A stretch of 64,000 nucleotides of DNA from CAZEDM01 sp964511075 (GCA_964511075.1 CAZEDM010000008.1:117159-181158), one strand, 5' to 3'. Shown: positions 18,541 through 26,951, counted from the first letter of the stretch. Numbers and translations: made by a program. Notes: generated by a model not told the origin, from the sequence alone.

Positions 18541-19518
18541 TTATTTTTGCCGCCGTAATCGTGAGGTCCGTGTAAAATTCTCATTTTTGTGGCCTCTATA
18601 TTCCTGGCTAAGCCAGGAGCTAATACTGTCCAATAACTCCGCCTGAGATTCGCTTAAAGAGAAGATATGATTGGCTTTTTTGATCAGGTGAATCCGATAA
18701 AGGCTGTCAGAATTTTTCAGATTTTTTAAGTATTTATCCTCAAACTCGGATTTGAACTCCCAGGTGACAGGATCGACCTCCCCATTGATGAATAGAATCT
18801 TTTTACCCTGTGAGATAACCTGCTTAAAAGAGCTTAAAAAAAGGTCATTAAATCGCGAATGTTTTTTTGAATTATTATTCTTGAATAATTTTCTAAAATA
18901 TAAAGAGAGGGATTTGGTTAGTGTCTGATATTCACTTCTAAAAGTCAAAAGCCTGAACCATGCCTTGGGACTCAGAAGCTTGATTTTATAGGTGGAAAGG
19001 ACCTGCCCGGCATATTCCGGCGTAGTTATCGAGTCATGAAATTCAGGTTTGACTTCAGGGATGTTTTCCAGAAGGACCGGGATTCCCAGAAGTATTAGCT
19101 TATTCACTCTCTGGTCCCTAGCCCCGGTAATGAGCATGGTCATCGCTCCTCCACATAGACCCAACAGAACGATCTGATCCAGCTTATATTCTTTTTTAAA
19201 GAAATCTACTGCGGTTTTAGTTTCTTTAACATATCTGCCGGTCTGGATCTCCAAGAAGTGGTTCAAGCCTAAAGCAGAAGACAGACTACCTTGGCTATCT
19301 CCTATTCCCAAAGGGTCAAACCTCAAAACAAAAAAACCTTCACGGGATAATCTTCGAGCAATCTTCACATTCAGGCGATGAGAACACACCCGATATTTAA
19401 GCCCAGACACGGAGAGAATAACACCTACCTTTTCACGTTCAGGGAGTCTGTTCTCGGGAGTGGTAACGATCCCGACCAACTCCTGATTTTCGAATTTGAA
19501 AGTAGCTATCTTTTCCAT
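18541..19518 (-). CDS. Alpha/beta hydrolase, exosortase-A-associated hydrolase-1-like
   Basis: A 325-residue serine-hydrolase-fold protein. The nucleophile elbow is LLGLCGGAMTM, with Cys instead of Ser, which is how I remember exosortase-A-associated hydrolase 1 proteins. LRFDPLGIGDSQG is the conserved segment after strand 4, INGEVDPVTW gives a candidate triad Asp, and KKANHIFSLSES gives the His. The last ~14 residues come from readthrough into the start of a lost glycosyltransferase gene, so the native end was probably near SQEYRG. It lies 6 bases from a second hydrolase gene, a pair typical of exosortase-A loci. The substrate is unknown. Confidence 0.8.
   Translation of the reverse strand: MEKIATFKFENQELVGIVTTPENRLPEREKVGVILSVSGLKYRVCSHRLNVKIARRLSREGFFVLRFDPLGIGDSQGSLSSALGLNHFLEIQTGRYVKETKTAVDFFKKEYKLDQIVLLGLCGGAMTMLITGARDQRVNKLILLGIPVLLENIPEVKPEFHDSITTPEYAGQVLSTYKIKLLSPKAWFRLLTFRSEYQTLTKSLSLYFRKLFKNNNSKKHSRFNDLFLSSFKQVISQGKKILFINGEVDPVTWEFKSEFEDKYLKNLKNSDSLYRIHLIKKANHIFSLSESQAELLDSISSWLSQEYRGHKNENFTRTSRLRRQK
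18549..18584 (-). pseudogene. N-terminal remnant of a second glycosyltransferase gene
   Basis: The minus-strand ATG at 18582-18584 begins MRILHGPHDYGG, almost identical to the start of the intact glycosyltransferase at 17859 (MRILHGPLDYGG). Homology ends after 12 codons, and the frame then runs into MaoC sequence and stops. The remnant lies in another frame inside the 3' end of the hydrolase gene 18541-19518. Confidence 0.75.
18550..18793 (-). repeat. Direct repeat copy B: hydrolase-end / glycosyltransferase-start junction
   Basis: Partner of 17824-18065. Here the hydrolase frame lacks the stop present in copy A just before the glycosyltransferase ATG, so it reads through the old glycosyltransferase start and gains an unusual basic tail (NENFTRTSRLRRQK). 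Confidence 0.8.
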
Positions 19519-19524
19519 TGTCTG

Positions 19525-20346
19525 CTACAAATTGGTTTTTATCCAGTTTAAGGTCTTTCCGAAAAGGCCGTCTACAGAAGGGGGATAATATTTCATATCT
19601 CCCCAGAAAGGCAGATCAGCACATTTAAGAAGCTCAGAGATATTATTCTTGGAATAGAGTATCCGCAACTTCTCTAACTCTGGCTCGATTACATCCGAAT
19701 TCTGGGAAAACTGAAATAGCAGAGTTTTTCCTTTGAATTTTTTATTCTCTGCTAAAAGATCTACCTTTGAGACCTGTTCATAAAGGTCCCTGGTGATCTC
19801 ATATCCTTCGACGTTAATCTTTCCTCCTTCCTTTAACCCTTTGATCAGATCCTCACGGGTGTAAAGGACCTTTTTATAAACAACCACCTGCTGAGTCAAA
19901 TTCATCCTCAGGATCTGAAGCAGATAGTCATTCCCTTTCAGGATCGGTGCCCAGAGGATTAAAGCGTCCGAAAGTCCCTTATTCTCTGCGGAGAGGGAGA
20001 CTAAAGTGGCTCCGAACCTGACCCCCAAGAGGGCTAATCTGTCAACTGAGGTTTTTTCTCTGAAGAAATTCAGAGCCGAGGATATGTCATTCAAACGGGT
20101 TTCCAGAGTTGCTTCTTCAAACTCACCCTGACTGTCGCCATCTCCGTAATAATCGAAACGCATCACGCTAAACCCGGAGGAAGATAAAAGGCGGGAGAAA
20201 TCCACCAGCACGCGGTGGACATGAAGTTTTTCCTCAAAAAGAGGATGGCAGATCAGAACTCCTTTAGAGCCTGGCTTTTCAGGAAAATGCATGACCCCGA
20301 AAAGCTCTTTTCCTGAACTGTTTTTGAAATAGAAGTGCTCCTCCAT
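19525..20346 (-). CDS. Alpha/beta hydrolase, exosortase-A-associated hydrolase-2-like
   Basis: A 273-residue alpha/beta-hydrolase-fold protein. It starts with EEHFYFKNSSGKELFGVMHF, then GVLICHPLFEEKLHVHRVLV and VMRFDYYGDGDSQGEFEEAT. At the nucleophile elbow it has LALLGVRFGATLVSLSA, with Arg where Ser is expected. That fits the exosortase-A-associated hydrolase-2 group as I recall it, and means it may not be a classical esterase. It directly abuts the DUF362 gene (19525-20346 then 20347) and precedes hydrolase 1 in the same transcript. Confidence 0.8.
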   Translation of the reverse strand: MEEHFYFKNSSGKELFGVMHFPEKPGSKGVLICHPLFEEKLHVHRVLVDFSRLLSSSGFSVMRFDYYGDGDSQGEFEEATLETRLNDISSALNFFREKTSVDRLALLGVRFGATLVSLSAENKGLSDALILWAPILKGNDYLLQILRMNLTQQVVVYKKVLYTREDLIKGLKEGGKINVEGYEITRDLYEQVSKVDLLAENKKFKGKTLLFQFSQNSDVIEPELEKLRILYSKNNISELLKCADLPFWGDMKYYPPSVDGLFGKTLNWIKTNL

Positions 20347-21450
20347 CTAAAGCTCTACCTTGATAAAGTCTATCTGGGAATATTTTCCATTTTCATCCCT
20401 GTGCTCATGGATTCCTAACCCCTGCCTGAAGGCACAATGGAGATGGTTATGGTTATCCGGATACATAGAACCTGTGGGCCACTGGGTATGGAGTAAATCC
20501 TGCATTACAGTATCCAATGCAACCGGGTCCAGGGAGAAGAATAAGGTACTGGGAGATTCATTTCCAAAGATAGACCACCTTTCCGGGGTGGCATCATATT
20601 TCTTGGCGCCAAAGAGACCGTCTCCGACTATCAGCCTGGTCTTATCTTTGAGGTTGGCATTTTCGAAAATATCAACCAGGGGATTTTTCTCCAGATCATA
20701 GAGATAAGGGTGTAGGTCAGCATAGGTTGGGCCATTTAGAGTGCCCATATGAAGCTTGAATGTGCCTGAGACTCCGGTGGAATGGGCTTTGAGCAATGGA
20801 ACGCTAATCAGATGTTGAGAATTTATCAATATATCGGTTATCTCGTGCGAGGGGATACTGGGGTTAGAGAAGCTTACTATCCTGGAAGGATCAGTGCTAT
20901 CAAAGGTCGCACTAAGATTGCCATTACCTCCCTCATAGTCGTAAAATTTTACCCCAGAATAAAGACAGCCGGAGGTAAACCTGTTGGGTAATTTACGGGA
21001 TGCATCATAAATCCTTATGTTTTCAGCCGGAATGCCTATGCTGGTAAGTCCTTTGATTATTGAGTTAACCGGCTCGATTATCGAGTCGATCATATTGCCC
21101 GAAGGGTAATAGGAATCACAATTGTTGAAATTGACCCGGATTGCGATTTTGTCTCCTGAATTGTAAGAGCTCATAATCCTCTGCCAGGCAGAGGCAGGAT
21201 CCGGAAGTCCGGTTAGCTCACATACTCCTTTGTCCACCATGGCATCCACCAATCCCTGGTTGACATAGTCCCCATAATAGCCCGAGGAAAAATCCCAGTA
21301 AGTGGCATCCGTGTCGTGGACCTGAACCACCTTGCAGGCGGGGATATTTTTGATAAGACCCTTTTGTTCTCCCCTTAAAAGCTCTGGCAGGAAGAATAAT
21401 CCAGATCCGACTCCTATTCCTATTTTCTTAAAAAAGTCTCTTCTGCGCAT
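20347..21450 (-). CDS. DUF362 family protein with Tat signal peptide
   Basis: A 367-residue protein. The N-terminus is a twin-arginine signal: RRRDFFKKIGIGVGSGLFFL. The mature part has DUF362 hallmarks: DKIAIRVNFNNCDS, LISVPLLKAHSTGVSGTFKL and VDPVALDTVMQDLL (here SLDPVALDTVMQDLLHTQ). No four-cysteine ferredoxin cluster is visible, unlike some DUF362 proteins. It should be exported folded to the periplasm; the biochemical role of DUF362 is not established. It is adjacent to the two hydrolases and may be part of the same cell-surface system. Confidence 0.85.
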   Translation of the reverse strand: MRRRDFFKKIGIGVGSGLFFLPELLRGEQKGLIKNIPACKVVQVHDTDATYWDFSSGYYGDYVNQGLVDAMVDKGVCELTGLPDPASAWQRIMSSYNSGDKIAIRVNFNNCDSYYPSGNMIDSIIEPVNSIIKGLTSIGIPAENIRIYDASRKLPNRFTSGCLYSGVKFYDYEGGNGNLSATFDSTDPSRIVSFSNPSIPSHEITDILINSQHLISVPLLKAHSTGVSGTFKLHMGTLNGPTYADLHPYLYDLEKNPLVDIFENANLKDKTRLIVGDGLFGAKKYDATPERWSIFGNESPSTLFFSLDPVALDTVMQDLLHTQWPTGSMYPDNHNHLHCAFRQGLGIHEHRDENGKYSQIDFIKVEL

Positions 21451-21569
21451 TATCTCCTCCCGGCTTATACTCCTGTCTAATATAAAAATAAAGGACTAAA
21501 ATTCAAAAGCCCATCCCCTTTTCTTTATTTAAACGTAACTATATCAGAGGATTATTTGAACCTCCGGGC

Positions 21570-22508
21570 TTAAGAGAAGTTTAAATCTTTATAATGCTCT
21601 ACGGTTTTCCTTAAGCCATCTTCAAAATCGGTTTTCACCTCGTAGCCCAAAAGCTTTTGGGCTTTGCCTATATCCCCTAAGGAATGTTTTATATCTCCTG
21701 GTTTAGGTTTGGAATAAGACGGTTCTAAGTTTCTGTCAGTTATACCGGCAAGGGCATTCCAGAGCTGATTTATAGTATGCCTCTGGCTGGAGGCGATGTT
21801 TATTGTCTCTCCACCGATAGATTCATTTAAACAAGCCTTGAGATTAGCCTGAACCACATTCTCCACGTAGGTGAAATCCCTGGATTGTTCTCCATCCCCG
21901 TAGATATTGGGTTTATTCCCCTGGAGTAAAGCCAGGATGAATCTCGGTATCACCCCGGCGTATTCGGATAAGGGGTTCTGTCTTGGTCCGAACACGTTGA
22001 AATATCTCAGGCAGACGGTTTCCAGGCCATAAACCCTGTAAAATACCTGGCAGTATTCTTCACCGGCTAATTTGCTTATGGCATAGGGGGAAATGGGATT
22101 CGGTGCCATAGTTTCTATTTTAGGCAGAGTTGGGGTATCACCGTAAACCGACGAGGAGGAGGCATAGACCAGTCTTTTTATCTTATGGATCTTGGCTGCT
22201 TCTAAGATGTTCAAAGTCCCGTTTATATTGACCTCGTTGGTGGTCAATGGATTCTTAATAGACCTCTGAACGGAGGTCAGGGCAGCTTGGTGAAGAATGA
22301 AATCCACCCCTTCCACCGCCTGAATCACTGTCCAGAAATCCCTGATATCACCCTCGACCAGCTCAATCTTATCCAGGAGGTGTTTTAGATTCTCCCTTCT
22401 GCCTGAGGAGAAATTATCTAAGACTCTAACCTTTTCCCCTTTGTGGATTAATTTTTCCACTATGTGGGAACCGATAAAGCCTGCTCCACCGGTGATTAAA
22501 TAAAGCAT
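21570..22508 (-). CDS. NAD-dependent UDP-sugar 4-epimerase/dehydratase (extended SDR)
   Basis: A 312-residue extended short-chain dehydrogenase. The NAD-binding glycine motif GGAGFIGSH is at residues 7-15. The catalytic triad is Ser in ASSSSVYGD (about 118-120) with Y142 and K146 in SPYAISKLAGE. RYFNVFGPRQNP and YGDGEQSRDFTYVENVVQAN are typical of UDP-glucose or UDP-GlcNAc 4-epimerases. It makes a nucleotide sugar for the glycan. The following 119 bases carry no evident gene before the DUF362 start. Confidence 0.92.
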   Translation of the reverse strand: MLYLITGGAGFIGSHIVEKLIHKGEKVRVLDNFSSGRRENLKHLLDKIELVEGDIRDFWTVIQAVEGVDFILHQAALTSVQRSIKNPLTTNEVNINGTLNILEAAKIHKIKRLVYASSSSVYGDTPTLPKIETMAPNPISPYAISKLAGEEYCQVFYRVYGLETVCLRYFNVFGPRQNPLSEYAGVIPRFILALLQGNKPNIYGDGEQSRDFTYVENVVQANLKACLNESIGGETINIASSQRHTINQLWNALAGITDRNLEPSYSKPKPGDIKHSLGDIGKAQKLLGYEVKTDFEDGLRKTVEHYKDLNFS

Positions 22509-22509
22509 A

Positions 22510-23505
22510 TTAATCTACTCCAAGTTTTCTTTTGACTAAATCCAAAGTACTTTGATCTTCAGCCTGCTCTAACCTTTTTAAAGCCTCGTCTCTTTTAAGA
22601 TAACCTTCCCTGACCAGCTTGGCTAACTCAAAAGCATAAGGATGAAAACCGAACCTCCGTTTGTGCACCAGGTTGGCAAAGGAATTCAGAAGACAGTTAG
22701 TTGAATTGGAATCGGTATCAACTGGCATATCCCAGCCCAGCTTTTTTAACTTCTTAAAGATTTTGTTCTCGTCATACTCTAAAAAAGCCAGGGGGCTGAT
22801 ATTGTAAGGAAAAACTTCTTTTTTCTCAAAATCTTTTTCCTCTAAAAAATAGGGATTTATCCTTTGGTCCACGATTTTGTAAAGTGGCTCTTTTATGGCA
22901 TTTTGCATCTGTTTTAGCATCGATGGGTTATTCTTGAAAACAGAAGCAGAGAGAGGTGCCTGACCAGGTGACCAGCCGTAGGTGATAAAAGGGATTTTCT
23001 TTTCCAGAGCCAGTTTTAAAGTGACAAACTTAACGATCCCCATACAGGAGGTGCAGATGGTACTGGCGCGATCCAGGGTCTTCCGGGAAAATATATCCTC
23101 TGCTGTGCCGGTTAAGAAGATTTGTTTTAGGATGGTAAAGTTTGGCTTGAAGAATATATGGTCAATTCCCAAATTCTCCACCACCTGTCGGATATTCTTA
23201 AAAGCCTGTTCCGAAAGGAAGCCGTTATCAAAGGTCAGGGCTAAGATTTTCAGATCATATTTCTCTTTTAAAACGCTCAAGGTAAAGGTGCTGTCCTTAC
23301 CACCGGAATAAGCCATAAGTGCATCGTAGTATGAGAAATTTTTGAATTTGCTTAATAGCTCTTCAAATCTAAGCCTGTATTTTTCCTTTTCCCTCTCTAA
23401 ATGTTCTTTCCCCTTGAATCCCTGACAGAAGTTACAGACTCCATCCCGGCTGAAACTGATGCCCGGAAAGGTCTCCGGAAGAACACAATTAGTGCAGATT
23501 TGCAT
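22510..23505 (-). CDS. PP-loop N-acetyl-sugar amidotransferase-like protein (WbuX/WbpG type)
   Basis: A PP-loop ATP pyrophosphatase: the ATP site is AYSGGKDSTFTLSV. It begins QICTNCVLPETFPG, followed by DGVCNFC, giving a zinc-binding CxxC...CxxC pair. Family members usually start one or two residues before the first Cys, so I chose the ATG at 23505; ATGs at 23529 and 23544 would extend it by up to 13 residues, and the most upstream one lies in a palindromic repeat. WbuX/WbpG enzymes convert an acetamido sugar into an acetamidino sugar with a HisH/HisF-like ammonia source. I see no such glutaminase in the window, so the nitrogen source is open. Confidence 0.8.
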   Translation of the reverse strand: MQICTNCVLPETFPGISFSRDGVCNFCQGFKGKEHLEREKEKYRLRFEELLSKFKNFSYYDALMAYSGGKDSTFTLSVLKEKYDLKILALTFDNGFLSEQAFKNIRQVVENLGIDHIFFKPNFTILKQIFLTGTAEDIFSRKTLDRASTICTSCMGIVKFVTLKLALEKKIPFITYGWSPGQAPLSASVFKNNPSMLKQMQNAIKEPLYKIVDQRINPYFLEEKDFEKKEVFPYNISPLAFLEYDENKIFKKLKKLGWDMPVDTDSNSTNCLLNSFANLVHKRRFGFHPYAFELAKLVREGYLKRDEALKRLEQAEDQSTLDLVKRKLGVD

Positions 23506-23532
23506 AAAATTGTATTTATTTTTTTGCATAAA

Positions 23533-23581
23533 GGCGGAGTTCATCTCCGCCCCAAATCCTGGGTGGAGACAAGCTCTACCC
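23533..23581. repeat. Two adjacent imperfect palindromic units
   Basis: Unit one has 7-bp arms at 23533-23539 and 23545-23551 around five bases. Unit two has 8-bp arms at 23561-23568 and 23574-23581 with one G-U pair. They resemble the palindromes at 31916-31999 in layout: a GC-rich hairpin with a four- to five-base loop. They fill the gap between two genes of the same operon. Confidence 0.6.
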
Positions 23582-23596
23582 CTATGCTACGATTCC

Positions 23597-24562
23597 TCAG
23601 AGCAAGTTGGGTGCATTCTGGTTCAGATGGACTGAGGCTTTCCTTTTCTGGTCAAAATCCCTGAAAGCTCTTTTTATCTGCTCCTCTGATAGATTCAAAA
23701 CCTGACTTACTTCAGGTACTGGAACTTTGTTCTCCTGGGAGTACAAAAGCAGATCAAAAAGCTCATAAGGCATGCAGAAAAAGAACTCCTGGTCAGATAC
23801 CACCGCGGAGAAGGTATCAGGGCTGGGAGCTCTTTTCATTATCTCCTGTGGGATATCCAAATATTCTGCAAGCTGGTAAACCTGGGTCTTGTAAAGATGA
23901 GCGATTGGCTCCAGATCCACCCCTCCATCCCCGAATTTGACATAAAACCCCTGAGCATATTCGCTGTAATTGGTCGTCCCTATTACTAAGTAATTATTCT
24001 TCTCCGCATAATAATAGAGCTGAATCATCCTGCTTCTCTGTTTCATGTCCGTGGCAGCCACAATTCCCAAAAGCGCTTCTTTGGACAGGCGAAAGTTCTT
24101 TTCCTCTCCCTGGGGAGTAAATATCTTCAGGCTGAAGAAGTTAATACGGTCTCTTTCCAGAAGGTCCTGGGGTAGTCCGATCTTGATCTTGTGACTGCTG
24201 TCGTATTGGGGGTAAATCCTTTTGATTATCTCGTCTCTTCCTCTGTAACATCCCAGGCTTTCTAGGGCTGTAGTTAAATCCACTTTCACGCTTCTGATGC
24301 CCAGCTTTTTTATGAAAAGCTCTCCAAAGGTGAGGCTTACCGGATTTGACTCCTTCTCGGGCAAAAGCAACCCCAGTACCTTGTCTTTACCCAGGGCTCT
24401 AACCGATAAAGCCGCGGTAACAGCAGAATCGACACCTCCACTTACTCCGACCACCGCACCTTCTCGTTTAAAATGGTTATAAACCTCTTCTTTTATAAAT
24501 CCACAGATTCTTTCACATTCTTTTTCCGGATTTATATCCAGAATTTTTTTATGGAAGTCCAT
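23597..24562 (-). CDS. NAD synthetase-like (NadE family) ATP-pyrophosphatase
   Basis: A 321-residue ammonia-dependent NadE-type protein without the nitrilase domain. The P-loop SGGVDSAVTAALS is at about residues 41-53; GTTNYSEYAQGFYVKFGDGG and VDLEPIAHLYKTQVYQLAEY are the NadE substrate and dimer regions. A complete glutamine-dependent NadE is encoded at 58038-59771, so this second copy is probably not needed for NAD. Lying beside the PP-loop sugar amidotransferase, it more likely has a polysaccharide-related adenylation or amidation role, which is inference. Confidence 0.85.
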   Translation of the reverse strand: MDFHKKILDINPEKECERICGFIKEEVYNHFKREGAVVGVSGGVDSAVTAALSVRALGKDKVLGLLLPEKESNPVSLTFGELFIKKLGIRSVKVDLTTALESLGCYRGRDEIIKRIYPQYDSSHKIKIGLPQDLLERDRINFFSLKIFTPQGEEKNFRLSKEALLGIVAATDMKQRSRMIQLYYYAEKNNYLVIGTTNYSEYAQGFYVKFGDGGVDLEPIAHLYKTQVYQLAEYLDIPQEIMKRAPSPDTFSAVVSDQEFFFCMPYELFDLLLYSQENKVPVPEVSQVLNLSEEQIKRAFRDFDQKRKASVHLNQNAPNLL

Positions 24563-24575
24563 TTTTTATCCCTCG

Positions 24576-26114
24576 TTATTTAAGTCCAACTTTGGTGATT
24601 TTTCCTGATTGGGTCTTGGGCAAGGATTCAACCAGTTCCACGTATTTGGGCACCATAAAATCTTCCAAATTTTTAGAGCAGTGCCTCAGGATGTCCTTCT
24701 CTGATAAGTTAAAACCTTCTTTCAGGACCACGAAGGCCTTGATCGCCTCTCCTAAGATCTCATCTGGCACCCCGACCACTGCTGTCTCTAACACTCCTTC
24801 TAAGTTGTATAAGATATTCTCGATTTCTCTGGGGCTGACCTTTTCGCCCCGGCATTTGATGATATGATCTTTCCTGCCAACGAAATACAAGTAACCCTCC
24901 TCATCCATCTTGAATAGATCCCCGGTATATAAAACCCTTTCCCTGGGGTATAAACCTGGCTTTAAAACTTTTGCCGTCTCCTCAGGCAATTCCCAGTAGC
25001 CTAACATCACGTTAGAGCCCCTTACCACTAACTCTCCGACCTCTCCAAGACCCAGCCTTTCCCCATTTTCGCTGACGATATAAACCTCCTCATTCGGCAT
25101 ACCTCTTCCCACTGAAGCAGGTCTTCTATCCAGTTCCTCCGGGGGAAGATAGGACACTCTTTTGCACTCGGTCAGGCCATACATAGAATATAGCTTTGCT
25201 TTAGGAAAAGTCTCTCTTATCTTTTTTATAAAATTGACTGGTAAAGCCGCCGCGGTGTTGGTGATATATCTTAAGAAGTCGAAATTCTGCTTTTTCAAAT
25301 CCTCCAGTTGAAGCAGAATGGCAAAGATGGTCGGAACTCCCGGGAAACCGGTTACCTTCTCCTTCAGCATTAAATCGATTATCACATAAGGGTATAAAAA
25401 ACTTTTTTCCAATATAACCCTTCCACCGATTTTAAATCCCATCAGCACCTGATATAACCCATAATCGAAAGACAAAGGCAGGACGTCAAGGATTATGTCG
25501 TCGCTGGTATTCTCCAAATACTCAGTGACAGAGTTTGCCGCAGAGACCATGTTCAAATGGGTAAGCATCACCCCTTTGGGATTCCCGGTGGTACCGGAGG
25601 TATAGATTATGCTGGCCAAGTCTATGTCGATATTTCTGTTTATAGGTTGTTCATCCGGACAGGAGTTCAAAAGCTCCTTGAAATTATAGATTTTCTTGTC
25701 TGAAAAGGTATTTTCGAATCTCTTCTCTCCTGTCAGAAACACGAATCTGACCCAGGGGACTTCTGGCAAAACCTCCTTTAAAATTTCCCATTTGTCAGGG
25801 CTAGAGATCAGCGCTTTGACCCGGCAGTTGTTTAAGATATAGACGAGCTTATCTTTTTTGGTGGTGGGATTTATTACTACAAAGACAGCATCTGCTTTTA
25901 ATATCCCGAATATGGAGATAACCGATTCAACTGAGTTTTCCAGAAAGATAGCCACCCTCTCACCTCTCTCCACGCCTGAATCTTTTAGTCCATTAGCTAA
26001 CCTGTTAACAGAACTGTTGATCTGCTGGTAAGTCAACCTTTCCTTCTGAAAGACCAGGGCGACCTTATCAGGGAATTTTTTCGTGCTTTGTTCTAAGAAA
26101 TTATTTAAGAGCAT
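24576..26114 (-). CDS. AMP-forming acyl-CoA/acyl-ACP ligase, exosortase-A-associated type
   Basis: A 512-residue ANL-superfamily ligase. The P-loop-like core YTSGTTGNPKGVMLTHLNM is intact, YSMYGLTECKRVSYLPPEE is motif A5, YTGDLFKMDEEGYLYFVGRK is motif A7/A8, and PKTQSGKI holds the catalytic Lys near the C-terminus. It activates a carboxylic acid as acyl-adenylate and probably loads the acyl carrier protein encoded 8 bases upstream. Exosortase-A loci carry such a ligase next to an acyl carrier protein and two hydrolases, which is the set seen here. Confidence 0.9.
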   Translation of the reverse strand: MLLNNFLEQSTKKFPDKVALVFQKERLTYQQINSSVNRLANGLKDSGVERGERVAIFLENSVESVISIFGILKADAVFVVINPTTKKDKLVYILNNCRVKALISSPDKWEILKEVLPEVPWVRFVFLTGEKRFENTFSDKKIYNFKELLNSCPDEQPINRNIDIDLASIIYTSGTTGNPKGVMLTHLNMVSAANSVTEYLENTSDDIILDVLPLSFDYGLYQVLMGFKIGGRVILEKSFLYPYVIIDLMLKEKVTGFPGVPTIFAILLQLEDLKKQNFDFLRYITNTAAALPVNFIKKIRETFPKAKLYSMYGLTECKRVSYLPPEELDRRPASVGRGMPNEEVYIVSENGERLGLGEVGELVVRGSNVMLGYWELPEETAKVLKPGLYPRERVLYTGDLFKMDEEGYLYFVGRKDHIIKCRGEKVSPREIENILYNLEGVLETAVVGVPDEILGEAIKAFVVLKEGFNLSEKDILRHCSKNLEDFMVPKYVELVESLPKTQSGKITKVGLK

Positions 26115-26122
26115 AAATTAAT

Positions 26123-26377
26123 TTAAATTTTAGCTGACTGCTTGCGGCTAATATAGGCAATTAAGTTCTTGATAGAATCCAGGTTCTCCGGGACAAGCTC
26201 CTCGTCCTCCACCTTTATATTATAGGTTTCCTCGATGAAATTAACCAGCTCCAGAACCCCGGTGGAATCTATTATCCCGCTTTGCAGAAAGGATTCATCC
26301 TCATTTATCTCTTTTCTCTTATCGCCTAAAAGGAAGTTATCGTGGATGAAAGTCTTGATCTTTGTAGCAATTTCCAT
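26123..26377 (-). CDS. Acyl carrier protein
   Basis: An 84-residue acyl carrier protein. The phosphopantetheine site is Ser in SGIIDSTGVLELVNF, followed by the acidic helix FIEETYNIKVEDEEL. I chose the ATG at 26377 because AAAGGAGAG lies 5 bases before it; a TTG 30 bases further upstream would add ten polar residues not seen in the family. It is the first gene behind the promoter at 26457-26485 and precedes its presumed ligase by 8 bases. Confidence 0.9.
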   Translation of the reverse strand: MEIATKIKTFIHDNFLLGDKRKEINEDESFLQSGIIDSTGVLELVNFIEETYNIKVEDEELVPENLDSIKNLIAYISRKQSAKI

Positions 26378-26456
26378 TTTCTCTCCTTTTGTTTGTTCCT
26401 TAGACAAAAAGTATCTATCCTTTTAGGTTATCGGAACTTTTTCATCTTGTTTAACT

Positions 26457-26485
26457 TATATATATTAGGGGAGCGAATTTGTCAA
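26457..26485 (-). promoter_or_regulatory. Sigma-70-type promoter of the polysaccharide operon
   Basis: On the minus strand TTGACA (26485-26480) is followed by a 17-base spacer and TATATA (26462-26457). The transcript would start near 26450, leaving a leader of about 70 bases before the acyl carrier protein ATG. No competing promoter is evident before the gene. Confidence 0.7.
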
Positions 26486-26502
26486 GATTTTTAAAAGGGG
26501 AT

Positions 26503-26808
26503 TTATTGAGAAAAGAGGTAATGATAAAATTCCGCCTGTTTTTTTTGCGAAATTTTGAAATGGAGTGAAATTAGCTGGAAAGATTTGAACCAGGACCGAA
26601 AACTATTTCCCCAACTTAGTGTCTCACTTAATGTCCAGTGGTTGTGAAGATCATCGTAAAAAGGGCGTTTAGAGAAACTCGGTTTATCATAAACACTGTC
26701 TCTCCTACCCTTTAAATGGCCTTCCTCAAAGTAAAATTCAATCCTTATCTTTTTTGAAATCTCTTTTTCTCTATAGTCTTCACAAACAAATCTGCAACAC
26801 CTAAAAAT
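26503..26808 (-). pseudogene. Orphan open frame, probable remnant of an unidentified gene
   Basis: The minus strand is open for 101 codons between a stop at 26809-26811 and TAA at 26503-26505, with no ATG, GTG or TTG at a plausible place. Its translation looks protein-like, for example FYFEEGHLKGRRDSVYD, PFYDDLHNHWTLSETLSWGN and FRSWFKSFQL. I do not recognise it. The remaining non-coding stretch up to 26951 holds nothing else that I can name. It lies at the edge of the AT-rich ROK island and may be gene decay. Confidence 0.3.
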
Positions 26809-26951
26809 CTACTACCTTTATTTAGTTCTGACTTTATTATAAAAGGTAAATTTCTTCATTCTCCGCGATGGTAATCAATATTTGATAAAGCGATACCAAG
26901 ATACTCTTGCATATATGATAATATCAAATCGCTGGGATCAAAGACCTTACC

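Noticed and set aside
18066..18549. Insertion sequence carrying MaoC
   Set aside because: No transposase, terminal inverted repeats or exact target duplication are seen at the junctions.
23597..24562. The essential NAD synthetase of the cell
   Set aside because: A complete glutamine-dependent enzyme is encoded at 58038-59771; this copy lacks the nitrilase domain and sits in a glycan operon.
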